Origin: Candidatus Thorarchaeota archaeon
Lineage (GTDB): Archaea > Asgardarchaeota > Thorarchaeia > Thorarchaeales > Thorarchaeaceae
Reading direction: 5' to 3'
Length of the DNA: 64,000 nt
Assembly (NCBI GenBank): GCA_008080745.1
Contig: SHMX01000001.1
Coordinates: 434,617-498,616 of the forward strand
Shown: in pieces, positions 52,242 through 60,446 of the stretch
Numbering within the stretch: position 1 is the first letter of the stretch
Layout: each line of letters begins with the position of its first letter
Notes under the pieces: model-generated
The model's database searches: none
The model's input: only the letters and a program-made list of their open reading frames with translations
Told to the model about the DNA's origin: nothing
Position numbers and translations under genes: made by a program

Positions 52242-52664
52242 ATGAACGTGCCTCCTTTCGAATGTAATCATGATGGGTCATGCGAAGAAGTCAGATTATG
52301 CTGCACGGATACAGAAATGACCCTGACTCGGGCAGATGCAGAGCGCATCAATGCACTAGGTTATGATAGGGAGGAGTACCTGGTGAAGAGTGAAGATGGA
52401 TTCTGTCAGCTCCGAAACATCAATGGAAATTGCTATTTCTACGATCAGAAGACCAAATTATGTAAAATATATGACCACAGGCCAGAAGGATGCCGATATT
52501 ACCCAATAGTCTATAATGTCAGAAAAAAGAAATGCGTTGTGGATTATGACTGTCCATCACGGAAAACAGTAACGTCACAAGACCTCAGGAAAGTATGTAA
52601 GAATGTTCGAGAGCTGGTCGAAAAATTAATGAGGGAGGCAGAATATCGTGATGGACCGTGCTGA
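52242..52664 (+). CDS. YkgJ-type Cys-rich cluster protein
   Basis: A 140-residue protein with GGAG five bases before ATG. Cysteines are in the YkgJ/UPF0153 order: CNHDGSCEEVRLCC, FCQLRNINGNCYFYD, LCKIYDHRPEGCRYYPIVY, then more Cys toward the end. Family members probably bind zinc or an iron-sulfur cluster. Its end overlaps the start of the PHP gene by about 14 bases, so they are co-expressed. Reaction unknown. Confidence 0.85.
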   Translation: MNVPPFECNHDGSCEEVRLCCTDTEMTLTRADAERINALGYDREEYLVKSEDGFCQLRNINGNCYFYDQKTKLCKIYDHRPEGCRYYPIVYNVRKKKCVVDYDCPSRKTVTSQDLRKVCKNVRELVEKLMREAEYRDGPC

Positions 52665-53493
52665 TTTGCATACACACTCGAATTTCTCCGACGGCAAATA
52701 TTCGCCACAAAAGATTGTTGAATTAGCGAAGAGTCTGAATCTTGGAGCTGTTGCTCTAACAGACCATGATACACTCAAGGGAATTCCTGATTTCCTTTCT
52801 GCAAACAAAATCTCGGACATCATGTTAATTCCAGGCGTCGAAATTAGTACAGAATTCCAAGAAACAGAATTTCATATACTCGGTTATTTCCCACCCCAAG
52901 ATTCTAAAAAATTTGAACAAGCGCTAAAAAAACTGGAATTCTCAAGAACGCAGAGATTCCCAAAGATGTGTAAAAAACTCGCTGAGTTGGGTATTAGTAT
53001 ATCAGAAGAGGAGATTGAGGAAGAACTGAAGAACGTCACTAGTCCCGGCCGTCCTCACTTAGCACGAATCTTAGTGAAAAAAGGAATTGTAAATAATACC
53101 CAAGATGCCTTCGATAAATTTCTTCGAAAAGGTGGACCAGCATATGTAAAGAAGGAACGTATGAATAGTCTTGATGCTATTCATTTACTCCGTGATGAAC
53201 ATGCGGTTCCAGTGATAGCACATCCACTCCTCACACATATTGAGAATCTGGATGCCATATTGATAAAATTTGAAGAGGAGGGTCTATTGGGAGTAGAGAT
53301 CGAATATGATTACGGAAAATCAAAATCTTGGAGAAACAATCAATCATTGAAATCGCTTGTGAAGAAGCTTGGTCTTATCATGACTGGTGGCAGCGACACG
53401 CACGGAGACGATTCGCATAGTCCATTGGGTGGTGTAACCGTTTCGATAGATGTTGCCAGAGATCTTGAACGTTTACATACCGAGGTCTGCTGA
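52651..53493 (+). CDS. PHP-domain phosphoesterase (RNase AM/TrpH-like)
   Basis: About 280 residues from ATG 52651. PHP metal motifs are DLHTHSNFSDGKY, ALTDHDTLKGI, IPGVEISTEF, HILGYF, PVIAHPLL and GGSDTHGDD. Family members include 5'-3' exonuclease RNase AM and nucleotide 3',5'-bisphosphate phosphatases. The middle helix region (TSPGRPHLARILVKKG, KGGPAYVKKE) is the typical TrpH insertion. It likely processes RNA 5' ends or nucleotide phosphates. Overlap with the YkgJ-like gene suggests coupling. Confidence 0.92.
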   Translation: MDRADLHTHSNFSDGKYSPQKIVELAKSLNLGAVALTDHDTLKGIPDFLSANKISDIMLIPGVEISTEFQETEFHILGYFPPQDSKKFEQALKKLEFSRTQRFPKMCKKLAELGISISEEEIEEELKNVTSPGRPHLARILVKKGIVNNTQDAFDKFLRKGGPAYVKKERMNSLDAIHLLRDEHAVPVIAHPLLTHIENLDAILIKFEEEGLLGVEIEYDYGKSKSWRNNQSLKSLVKKLGLIMTGGSDTHGDDSHSPLGGVTVSIDVARDLERLHTEVC

Positions 53494-53545
53494 ATTCCAC
53501 AAACCTAATCAGTCAACAAATTAGTTTCAGAAGGAGGATAAGTCA

Positions 53546-54448
53546 TTGCGCGCAATCGATGCACACGTTCATACTTGGACTCGAGAAATCATCTCCCAAA
53601 AAGATCTTGATGCTCGCAGGATAGCAGCAGAGAGAACAGGAATAGAACCCCAACTTGATTCCCCAGTGGTTAATCTCAAAGAGGCTATGAAACAGGCAGG
53701 TATTGAACGAGCGGTGATTCTTCCAATCGATAGTGGGCTTAACCAAGATATGCCGCTTACACTCACAGAGAAGACCGATTGGCATGCCCAAGAAGTAGAA
53801 CATGATGACTCCTTGATAACCTTCGTTGGCTTGGATCCAAGAAGGGGCAGAGAGGGCCTTGAGGAACTCAGACGAGCTGTGAAGGAGAAGAATTGCAAAG
53901 GTTGGAAAATATATCCTCCTAATGGATTCTATCCAGACGATGATGACTTCTTCTCATATTATGAACTTGCTTCAGAACTTGAAATTCCTATTGTGATTCA
54001 CCAAGGTTTCACGTCACGATTCAAGCATGTTAAATATGCTCGTCCAATCTATGTTGACAAGGTGGCTGCAGAATTTCCACAATTAAAGATAGTCTTGGCC
54101 CATGTCGGAACGCCATGGGTTTCTGAAGCATTGATGGTTTCTGCTAAGAATCCAAATGTATCTGTAGATGTATCTGGTTGGCAGGTATTTGCCTCACGTA
54201 TACCTCACAAACTCTATGAGATGATTGGAGAAGCTAAAATCATGCGGGTTTTTCCAAACCGAATGTTATGGGGTAGTGATTTCCCCCTTTTTGAGCATGC
54301 AATGAGTCTAAAAGATTGGGTCAAGTTCTTTAGCAATATACAATTGCCGGAGGACCTGATCGAGCGTGGATATCCTCAGATAACCTCAAAAGAAATAGAA
54401 TTGGTGATGTGGAAGAATGCTTCGCGAATATTTTTTGGTGGTCAATAA
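53546..54448 (+). CDS. Amidohydrolase family protein (amidohydrolase_2 type)
   Basis: A 300-residue metal-dependent TIM-barrel hydrolase, TTG start after a clear GGAGGA. Metal residues: AIDAHVHTW (HxH), a Lys/Gly WKIYPPNG strand, IVIHQGF, LAHVGTPW and LLWGSDFP. This is the amidohydrolase_2 pattern (decarboxylases and lactonases related to ACMSD or LigI). Substrate unknown. Its stop overlaps the start of the Mut7-C gene by one base. Confidence 0.85.
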   Translation: MRAIDAHVHTWTREIISQKDLDARRIAAERTGIEPQLDSPVVNLKEAMKQAGIERAVILPIDSGLNQDMPLTLTEKTDWHAQEVEHDDSLITFVGLDPRRGREGLEELRRAVKEKNCKGWKIYPPNGFYPDDDDFFSYYELASELEIPIVIHQGFTSRFKHVKYARPIYVDKVAAEFPQLKIVLAHVGTPWVSEALMVSAKNPNVSVDVSGWQVFASRIPHKLYEMIGEAKIMRVFPNRMLWGSDFPLFEHAMSLKDWVKFFSNIQLPEDLIERGYPQITSKEIELVMWKNASRIFFGGQ

Positions 54449-54939
54449 TGAGATTCGTAGTTGATGCAATGTTAGGAAAGGTTGCAATTTGGCTTCGATT
54501 AGCAGGTTACGACACACTTTACTCTGGAACATTAGACGATGATGATGCATTAGTAATTTCAGCTGAAGAAGACCGCATACTATTGACAGCTGATGAGGAG
54601 CTGCATCAACGAGCAGTAGAGAGAGACCTACCTACAATGCTAGTGAGAGGCTCTGTAGATGAAAAAGTAGCCGCAGTCTTTCATAAATTCCAGATATCAG
54701 CCATCATAGATCCATCAAAAGCAAGATGTTCCAAATGCAATGGAAAACTTCGCAGGATAAATACCGAACAAAAGGAAGAGATTCGTGATCTGGTGCATGA
54801 AAATACCTACGAATGTTATGATACATTTTGGTTATGTGGTGATTGTCATAGTGTCTTCTTTCAAGGAGGATACTGGGAAAATATCCGAAAATATATGCAC
54901 CGAATTACATCTATGATAGAAAAACTGTCAAAGCCCTAA
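54448..54939 (+). CDS. Mut7-C RNase-domain protein with zinc ribbon
   Basis: A 163-residue protein starting at ATG 54448. Residues 1-80 are a PIN-like Mut7-C (DUF82) domain: RFVVDAMLGKVAIWLRLAGYD, then DDDDALVISAEEDRILLTADEEL. Residues 90-150 form a zinc ribbon (CSKCNGKL ... CGDCHSVFF). These proteins are predicted RNases; acidic residues Asp6, Asp30-33 and Asp49 are at the expected places. It overlaps the amidohydrolase gene by one base; the two are surely cotranscribed, though a shared pathway is not obvious. Confidence 0.88.
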   Translation: MRFVVDAMLGKVAIWLRLAGYDTLYSGTLDDDDALVISAEEDRILLTADEELHQRAVERDLPTMLVRGSVDEKVAAVFHKFQISAIIDPSKARCSKCNGKLRRINTEQKEEIRDLVHENTYECYDTFWLCGDCHSVFFQGGYWENIRKYMHRITSMIEKLSKP

Positions 54940-55401
54940 CTAATCAGCTTCTGAAACCGTATCAATTTTGATATCGTATTCAATGGGAATACAATCTTTT
55001 GTAGAACGAGTCAATGGACAATATTTCTTTGCTTGTTCGATGCATCGCTCTCCCAGATATAGATCATCCTCTGGAACAACAACTTCACCAGTGATCTCGA
55101 ATTTAGATACGGAATAACCCGAACCATCAAATTGTACAAGCAGTTTTCCCTGCAACTTGAAGGATACAAGCTCCAAATTCGCCATTCGTTGGATATCGAG
55201 AAACGTATTGTTGATACAGCCCAAAACACCAGCGATGAATAAACGATATGGGCAGAGACCTTGTTCCCTGCCACCGTAGATCTCTGGGGTATCAAAGACT
55301 AATTCACCATTTCGAAGGAATGCAGTTCCACCAGTCTTGCCATCCCACTCTGTGTGTGCGATGTACTCCATTTTTTCAGGATACTTGGACTTCACCTTCA
55401 T
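54940..55401 (-). CDS. OsmC-family thiol peroxidase-like protein
   Basis: About 153 residues. GAGGAC eight bases before ATG 55401 sets the start; the longer frame from 55446 is less likely. Family features: a WDGKTGG strand, PYRLFIAGVLGCINNTFLDI (first Cys), and AKKYCPLTRST (second Cys). In OsmC/Ohr this Cys pair reduces organic peroxides. Substrate is not predicted. Divergent from the dehydrogenase gene. Confidence 0.88.
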   Translation of the reverse strand: MKVKSKYPEKMEYIAHTEWDGKTGGTAFLRNGELVFDTPEIYGGREQGLCPYRLFIAGVLGCINNTFLDIQRMANLELVSFKLQGKLLVQFDGSGYSVSKFEITGEVVVPEDDLYLGERCIEQAKKYCPLTRSTKDCIPIEYDIKIDTVSEAD

Positions 55402-55507
55402 GATATGGTCCTCGAATGGAAATTTCGTCCTGCGGAGCATAAGCATTGTGGTAAAGCCCAGTACTCAGTAAGTCATTTAAATCAGAGAGGGGGAGCATAT
55501 ATCCTGT

Positions 55508-56560
55508 GTGAAGACTATGGGTCGGCGTATGAAAGCTGCGATGTTTCACGATATAGGAGACGTCCGATACGAAGAAACTGACATCCCTGAGATAGGAAGA
55601 GGAGAAATTCTCATCCGTGTCGGAAAGGCACTGACATGTGGCACCGATGTTAAAACATTCAAGAGGGGGCATCCTCTTTTACTAAGAAATCCACCAGCAT
55701 TATTCGGACACGAGTATGCAGGTACCATTGAGGAAGTAGGAGGGGAAGTCAGACAGTTCGAACCAGGAATGAGAGTTGTTGCTACGAACTCTGCACCCTG
55801 TGGGAGCTGCTTTTTCTGTAAGAGAAATAGACCAAACCTATGTCAACAGCTAAAAACAACTTTTGTCAATGGAGCATTCGCAGAGTACATTCGTGTTCCT
55901 GAGGCCGTAGTCAGATGGAACACCCATCAAATACCAGACTCCCTAGCATTTGAAGAGGCAGCACTAACAGAACCCCTCGCCTGTGTTGTTCATGGAATTG
56001 AAGAAGCAGAAATAGAATTGGGAGATACCGTTGCAATCATCGGAGCTGGACCAATCGGACAGATGTTAATCATGTTGGCAAAGAAACGGGGAGCTTCAAC
56101 AGTGATATCATCGGACCCTGCAGAATTAAGAAGAAAGATGGCCAAAAAAGCAGGCGCTGACATAGTGATAGATCCTACTGAAATCAGCCCGATTGAAAAG
56201 ATTAAGGAAGAAACATCCGGACATGGCGCAGATGTAGTAATAGAAGCTGTTGGCCTTCCAGCCACCTGGGAACAGGCGGTTCAAATGACAAGAGATGCAG
56301 GTATGACTGTTTTATTTGGTGGGGCAGCTTCTGGTACCACATTCGAACTTGATACAGTTCGTTTCCACTATGGCCAGCTTACTATAAAGGGCGTATTCCA
56401 TCTCACACCAAAACATGTTGAACAAGCTCTTAATCTCATAATATCGGGAGATATCAAACCCGAAGTATTGATAACTCATGAAATGCCACTTCACAAAATC
56501 ACCGAGGCCATCGAGCTAATGGCATCTGGCAAGAGTATGAAGGTGGCAATAACACCTTGA
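55508..56560 (+). CDS. Zinc-dependent medium-chain alcohol dehydrogenase
   Basis: A 350-residue MDR enzyme. Catalytic zinc: Cys and Asp in LTCGTDVKTF, His-Glu in LFGHEYAGTI, and a Glu in ALTEPLAC. Structural zinc: CGSCFFCKRNRPNLC. Rossmann NAD(P) site: VAIIGAGPIGQM. It oxidises an alcohol or polyol (threonine, sorbitol or xylitol dehydrogenase-like); the substrate is unclear. Start GTG 55508, ATG 55517 or ATG 55529 all possible. Its stop overlaps the next gene. Confidence 0.93.
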   Translation: MKTMGRRMKAAMFHDIGDVRYEETDIPEIGRGEILIRVGKALTCGTDVKTFKRGHPLLLRNPPALFGHEYAGTIEEVGGEVRQFEPGMRVVATNSAPCGSCFFCKRNRPNLCQQLKTTFVNGAFAEYIRVPEAVVRWNTHQIPDSLAFEEAALTEPLACVVHGIEEAEIELGDTVAIIGAGPIGQMLIMLAKKRGASTVISSDPAELRRKMAKKAGADIVIDPTEISPIEKIKEETSGHGADVVIEAVGLPATWEQAVQMTRDAGMTVLFGGAASGTTFELDTVRFHYGQLTIKGVFHLTPKHVEQALNLIISGDIKPEVLITHEMPLHKITEAIELMASGKSMKVAITP

Positions 56561-57420
56561 TGTTTCGAAAAGACAGAAAACTACGCGATAATGAGAGAGA
56601 ACTTGTCAAACTTTTTGCCGAGCTCGATAAAAAATACGGCAGACCAATTATAGTTGTTGAAGGAAAAAGAGATGAAAGAATTCTAAGGGACCTCGGCGTG
56701 CAGAGTCCAATTATTCGAACACAAGGGGCTATATCAAGACATGAATTGATAGAAAAGATTGCATATGCATCATCAGAGAAACCAGTTCTTATACTGACGG
56801 ATTTTGATCAGGAGGGTGTAGAAATTTGTAACTTATTGGTGAAATCTCTTGAAACAAGAGGAGTTAGAATTCTTCGAAGATTACGTTTGAAAATCAGAAA
56901 GTTGATGGCGACATTAAGATGTATTGAAGAGTTGGTATTTCTTCTGAAACAAAAGGATTCGCCCATACCAGGATCTCCAGATACCGTCCCAACTCGGTTG
57001 ATTGAGAGACCCGCCTTAGATATAATCCAAACTGTCGAAACATCAAACGATCTTCAAAAAATCATTCTTAACTATCTAGCATTTTTGAAACAAGAATACA
57101 TATCCTATCAGGAGCAAGAGAAAAGCCTTCTCTACAAGGGGCTTAGAAAAATACTTGAACTTCTAGTTTTTGATCAACACCAATATTCCTCCGATGTAAC
57201 CAAACAAATTCTGGATAAGAACATCTACAATTATATTCTACCGGAGGATGTGTATTATCTTGAGGGATGGGAGGTTATCATTGACGAGTTAAGAAATTTC
57301 GACATCGAAAAACATGTTTTTCTTGAGAATATTGTACCAGAGAGATTCCTTGATTCAGAGGGTTGGTATGGAATTAGGATTATGCGAGCACTTGGATATG
57401 AAATAATTGAACGGGGGTAA
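56560..57420 (+). CDS. TOPRIM-domain protein with helical C-terminal extension
   Basis: About 286 residues, ATG 56560 overlapping the dehydrogenase stop (TGATG). Residues 30-110 are a TOPRIM domain: IIVVEGKRDERIL with catalytic Glu and LILTDFDQEG with the Asp-x-Asp pair, as in small archaeal UPF0292-like proteins, primases and OLD nucleases. Residues 130-287 are helical and unrecognised (YYLEGWEVIIDEL, GIRIMRALGYEIIERG). It probably works on nucleic acids; the extension makes it larger than stand-alone UPF0292 proteins. Confidence 0.8.
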   Translation: MFRKDRKLRDNERELVKLFAELDKKYGRPIIVVEGKRDERILRDLGVQSPIIRTQGAISRHELIEKIAYASSEKPVLILTDFDQEGVEICNLLVKSLETRGVRILRRLRLKIRKLMATLRCIEELVFLLKQKDSPIPGSPDTVPTRLIERPALDIIQTVETSNDLQKIILNYLAFLKQEYISYQEQEKSLLYKGLRKILELLVFDQHQYSSDVTKQILDKNIYNYILPEDVYYLEGWEVIIDELRNFDIEKHVFLENIVPERFLDSEGWYGIRIMRALGYEIIERG

Positions 57421-57422
57421 TT

Positions 57423-57440
57423 GAGTAAATTGGTTTACTC
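57423..57440. terminator. Hairpin between convergent TOPRIM and hydrolase genes
   Basis: GAGTAAA, TTGG loop, TTTACTC; it overlaps the stop codon of the hydrolase gene. Only two bases separate it from the TOPRIM stop. Confidence 0.5.
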
Positions 57441-59252
57441 GTCTGATTTTCTTTCAAGATTGTTGGGTGTTGCTATGTCATACATTCGAAAGAGTCTCTC
57501 CATTAGTAACATAGCAGGTAGAGAGAATAAGAGCAGATAGGTTCCAATTCCAATATCAATAATAAGATTAGCACTAAAGATGGAGAAATAGCCATAAAAC
57601 AACGTCAATAAAACCACAAATACGAGCATCAATGGAATCCAAATTAGAACTGTCAATCGCAAGGGAAGTTGATGCCTGAAAGCTGATAGTGCATATATGA
57701 AAGATATAGCAATCACGATGCTTGGAATAAACCATCCATCCATACCAAAGATATTACCATATTGTTCAATAAAAGTGAGCATGGATACCTGTGTTCTTCC
57801 GGAGATATCAAAAAATGGTAGGACAAAACCACCAATGATCATGAATAAGCCGACATGAATGGGAATTTCTCTGATGACCCGTTTCTTTGTTGGACGCCAA
57901 GTTCCAATAGCTATGATAATCGAGAGTCCACCAAAGGAGAGAAGTAATGCTACGGGAATAATCATAGAACCTGCAAGACCAGAAATCATAGAAGACGTAT
58001 AGAGTATGTTGTTTGTGTCGTCAGCTGAAACAAAGAAGAAGACCCGGCCTAATTCTACAGGTAATATCAAGGATTGATAGCCATAAGATGTCTTGGTCAT
58101 ATTCTGTCTAACCCAGATTGATCCAGGTACACTGGACCTCCACCATAATGAGAGAGGGGCATCCGTCGTCGTTGAAACCTTTACATCCAAGACAACACCA
58201 TTGAATGTGATATTCTGAGTAAATGACACATCCAGCGAAGGAAATGGCTCAAATTCCAAGAAGGTGTTCGTTAACCATTCTACGATAGTTGAAGTCCATA
58301 AGTCAGTGACAAGATGATTCCAGCTTGGTTGGATTCGGAGGGTGATGGGAGCAGAAATGGCCTGAATTGTATCTCTGAAAGAGGCAAACGGGAAATACTG
58401 ATCATCGGTCCCACACATAAAGAGAACGGGTTCAGTTAACTGACGAGCATATGGTAGAGGGTCAAACCATTTGACAATTTGTTCCATCTCTTCAGAGCCG
58501 ATATCATATTCAGGGACAATAACGGTATTCAAAACAGAACCCATCAGAATACTGTTCCTGAAATTACCTGCAGCTATCATAGGTATAGAGCCATCAACTC
58601 GATCATCAATAGCGGATAAAATCATGGTTTCTATAGACCCCATGGATACACCACCGACAATCGTGAAATCACTAGCAACATAAGGTAAGGTTTCAATGAA
58701 TGTGACCGCTCGGGCTGCTGCCCATACTGAATGATACAAATGAGCACTTTCAGGACCATCTGATACATTGAAAAAAGTGAAGGGATTCAGTGCGGGACCA
58801 GTAGAATCACCCGACCCAGGTGCATCTGTACCCATAACAACAATGCCGGATGCAGCTATGGTGCGCATGATTTCAAGATAGTCTGTATATTGACCGTGAT
58901 AACCGTGAAGAAAAAGTAAGCATGGTAACGATGAAGATGTATTTGATGGTCTTATTATTATTGAATTGATTCGAATGTCAATCCCATAGTATTTCTCGCT
59001 ATAATAACTAAATCGCCACTCGATTATTGACGTATCTAGGTAGGTTGATGTCCTGTTGGATATATTGTCAATTTGAAGGGGGTCAACTGCCACATCTGAT
59101 AAATCCCAGAAATCTGTATCAAATTCATCCGGGGAGGGAGGTTCCGATAATGTTGAAGGATATTGAAAGAATACCGCAAGTAATACAGACGTCAAACTGC
59201 TTGTCAGGATAGTTATGAGTAGGATTGTGAATAGAGCAATCTGACGATTCAT
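57435..59252 (-). CDS. Membrane-anchored alpha/beta hydrolase with C-terminal helices
   Basis: About 605 residues from ATG 59252; a longer frame to 59366 overlaps the ABC gene and has no ribosome site. A signal anchor (FTILLITILTSSLTSVLLAVFF) is followed by an extracellular alpha/beta hydrolase. Its parts are LLFLHGYHGQY, the nucleophile elbow GGVSMGSIE, CGTDDQYFP with acidic residue, and SWNHLVTD with the His. Beta-rich residues follow, then about six membrane helices from residue 440. It likely hydrolyses esters or peptides outside the cell. The gene is 25 bases after the ABC ATPase gene, so they are probably cotranscribed. Confidence 0.8.
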   Translation of the reverse strand: MNRQIALFTILLITILTSSLTSVLLAVFFQYPSTLSEPPSPDEFDTDFWDLSDVAVDPLQIDNISNRTSTYLDTSIIEWRFSYYSEKYYGIDIRINSIIIRPSNTSSSLPCLLFLHGYHGQYTDYLEIMRTIAASGIVVMGTDAPGSGDSTGPALNPFTFFNVSDGPESAHLYHSVWAAARAVTFIETLPYVASDFTIVGGVSMGSIETMILSAIDDRVDGSIPMIAAGNFRNSILMGSVLNTVIVPEYDIGSEEMEQIVKWFDPLPYARQLTEPVLFMCGTDDQYFPFASFRDTIQAISAPITLRIQPSWNHLVTDLWTSTIVEWLTNTFLEFEPFPSLDVSFTQNITFNGVVLDVKVSTTTDAPLSLWWRSSVPGSIWVRQNMTKTSYGYQSLILPVELGRVFFFVSADDTNNILYTSSMISGLAGSMIIPVALLLSFGGLSIIIAIGTWRPTKKRVIREIPIHVGLFMIIGGFVLPFFDISGRTQVSMLTFIEQYGNIFGMDGWFIPSIVIAISFIYALSAFRHQLPLRLTVLIWIPLMLVFVVLLTLFYGYFSIFSANLIIDIGIGTYLLLFSLPAMLLMERLFRMYDIATPNNLERKSDE

Positions 59253-59277
59253 ATCTTGTACTCCAACTGTGGTTATA

Positions 59278-60291
59278 TCAGACAGTACTACCACAATTAG
59301 CACAAATGAACTTACCTGCTGGAATCTCTTGTCCACAGACTCGACAGGTCCGTGCTTTCTTTGCAACAGATACCTCTACCTCATCTCCAGTACGTGGAAT
59401 TAGAATGAAACGATCGTCCTCCCAACTGATCTTGAACTCGTCCGGGTTTCCTGCTAGCTCAAGAAGATCAGTAGGCATAGGCAGACGGTAGTTATTGTCA
59501 AGTCGGATTATTCGAGTTGTATCTAAAGTATCGAGATCGATTCCAGTCTGATGAAATCCTGAGATGATACCGTCTCGAATCTCAACGGTGACATCGGCCT
59601 TTGATGCGACCTGCTGGCTGTGAGTTACTATAAAGAAAGAGGTTCCAAGAGTTTCATTTAGCTCTTTGAACAGCTCAAGAATACGTTCAGCAGTTTCAGG
59701 GTCAAGATCTCCTGTAGGCTCATCACAAAGTACAAGTCCCTTGCTCTCTGTATCAATCAGGTTGACAAGAGCACTAGCAATAGCAATTCTTGAACGTTCT
59801 CCACCACTAAGAGTCGTGACTTTGTTACGACGGCGCTCCTCTAGTCCAACAAGTTTAATCAACCTATCAACTCGCTCTTGTCGAACCTTTCTGGGAACAC
59901 CCGCAATTCTAGCAGCTAACTCAACATTCTGCCAAGCATTCAAATGAGGGAGGAGGTTAGCAACCTGAAAAATGAATCCTATGAAATTTCTTCGTGCCTC
60001 AGTCAATACACGCTCACTTATTTTGGTAATGTCTGAACGAAGATTCGCCCAATAGACCTTGCCAACTGTAGCTTTTGTAATGCCACCAATTATGTTTGTC
60101 AGAGTGGTCTTACCAGATCCAGAAGGCCCTACGACACACATGATTTTGCCCTCTTGAATTTGAAGGGACACACCACTCAATGCAACAGTTTCAAGCTCTG
60201 CAGTCTTGTAGATTTTGTAGACGTTATCACAGCTTACAACTATATCATCTGCATAATCAGAGTACAGGTCTAGTTCATCACTGACTGTCAT
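59278..60291 (-). CDS. ABC transporter ATPase (MacB/LolD type) with zinc ribbon
   Basis: About 337 residues; start ATG 60291 or GTG 60300. Walker A is GPSGSGKTTLTN, signature LSGGERSRIAI, Walker B LVLCDEPTGDLD, typical of ATPases that pair with FtsX-type permeases. A C-terminal extension ends in a zinc ribbon CRVCGQEIPAG..CANCG, not typical of MacB ATPases. The permease genes lie upstream. Likely powers mechanotransmission or lipoprotein export in the cell envelope. Confidence 0.93.
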   Translation of the reverse strand: MTVSDELDLYSDYADDIVVSCDNVYKIYKTAELETVALSGVSLQIQEGKIMCVVGPSGSGKTTLTNIIGGITKATVGKVYWANLRSDITKISERVLTEARRNFIGFIFQVANLLPHLNAWQNVELAARIAGVPRKVRQERVDRLIKLVGLEERRRNKVTTLSGGERSRIAIASALVNLIDTESKGLVLCDEPTGDLDPETAERILELFKELNETLGTSFFIVTHSQQVASKADVTVEIRDGIISGFHQTGIDLDTLDTTRIIRLDNNYRLPMPTDLLELAGNPDEFKISWEDDRFILIPRTGDEVEVSVAKKARTCRVCGQEIPAGKFICANCGSTV

Positions 60292-60412
60292 AGGAGGCAC
60301 ATCATTTCTTGCAGGGTATTCATTAGATAAGGATTGCGAACTGCGCTAAAGATGAGTGTAAAATATGTATGAAGACCTACATTAGGAGCTAAGAGAGAGG
60401 AAAAATATGAAA

Positions 60413-60435
60413 TGAGGAGAGTTCAAATCTCCTCA
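60413..60435 (-). terminator. Terminator between permease and ATPase genes
   Basis: TGAGGAG (60413-60419) pairs with CTCCTCA (60429-60435); on the minus strand TTTCATATTTTTCC follows. It would end permease transcripts before the ATPase gene. Confidence 0.6.
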
Positions 60436-60446
60436 CCAAAAAAACT

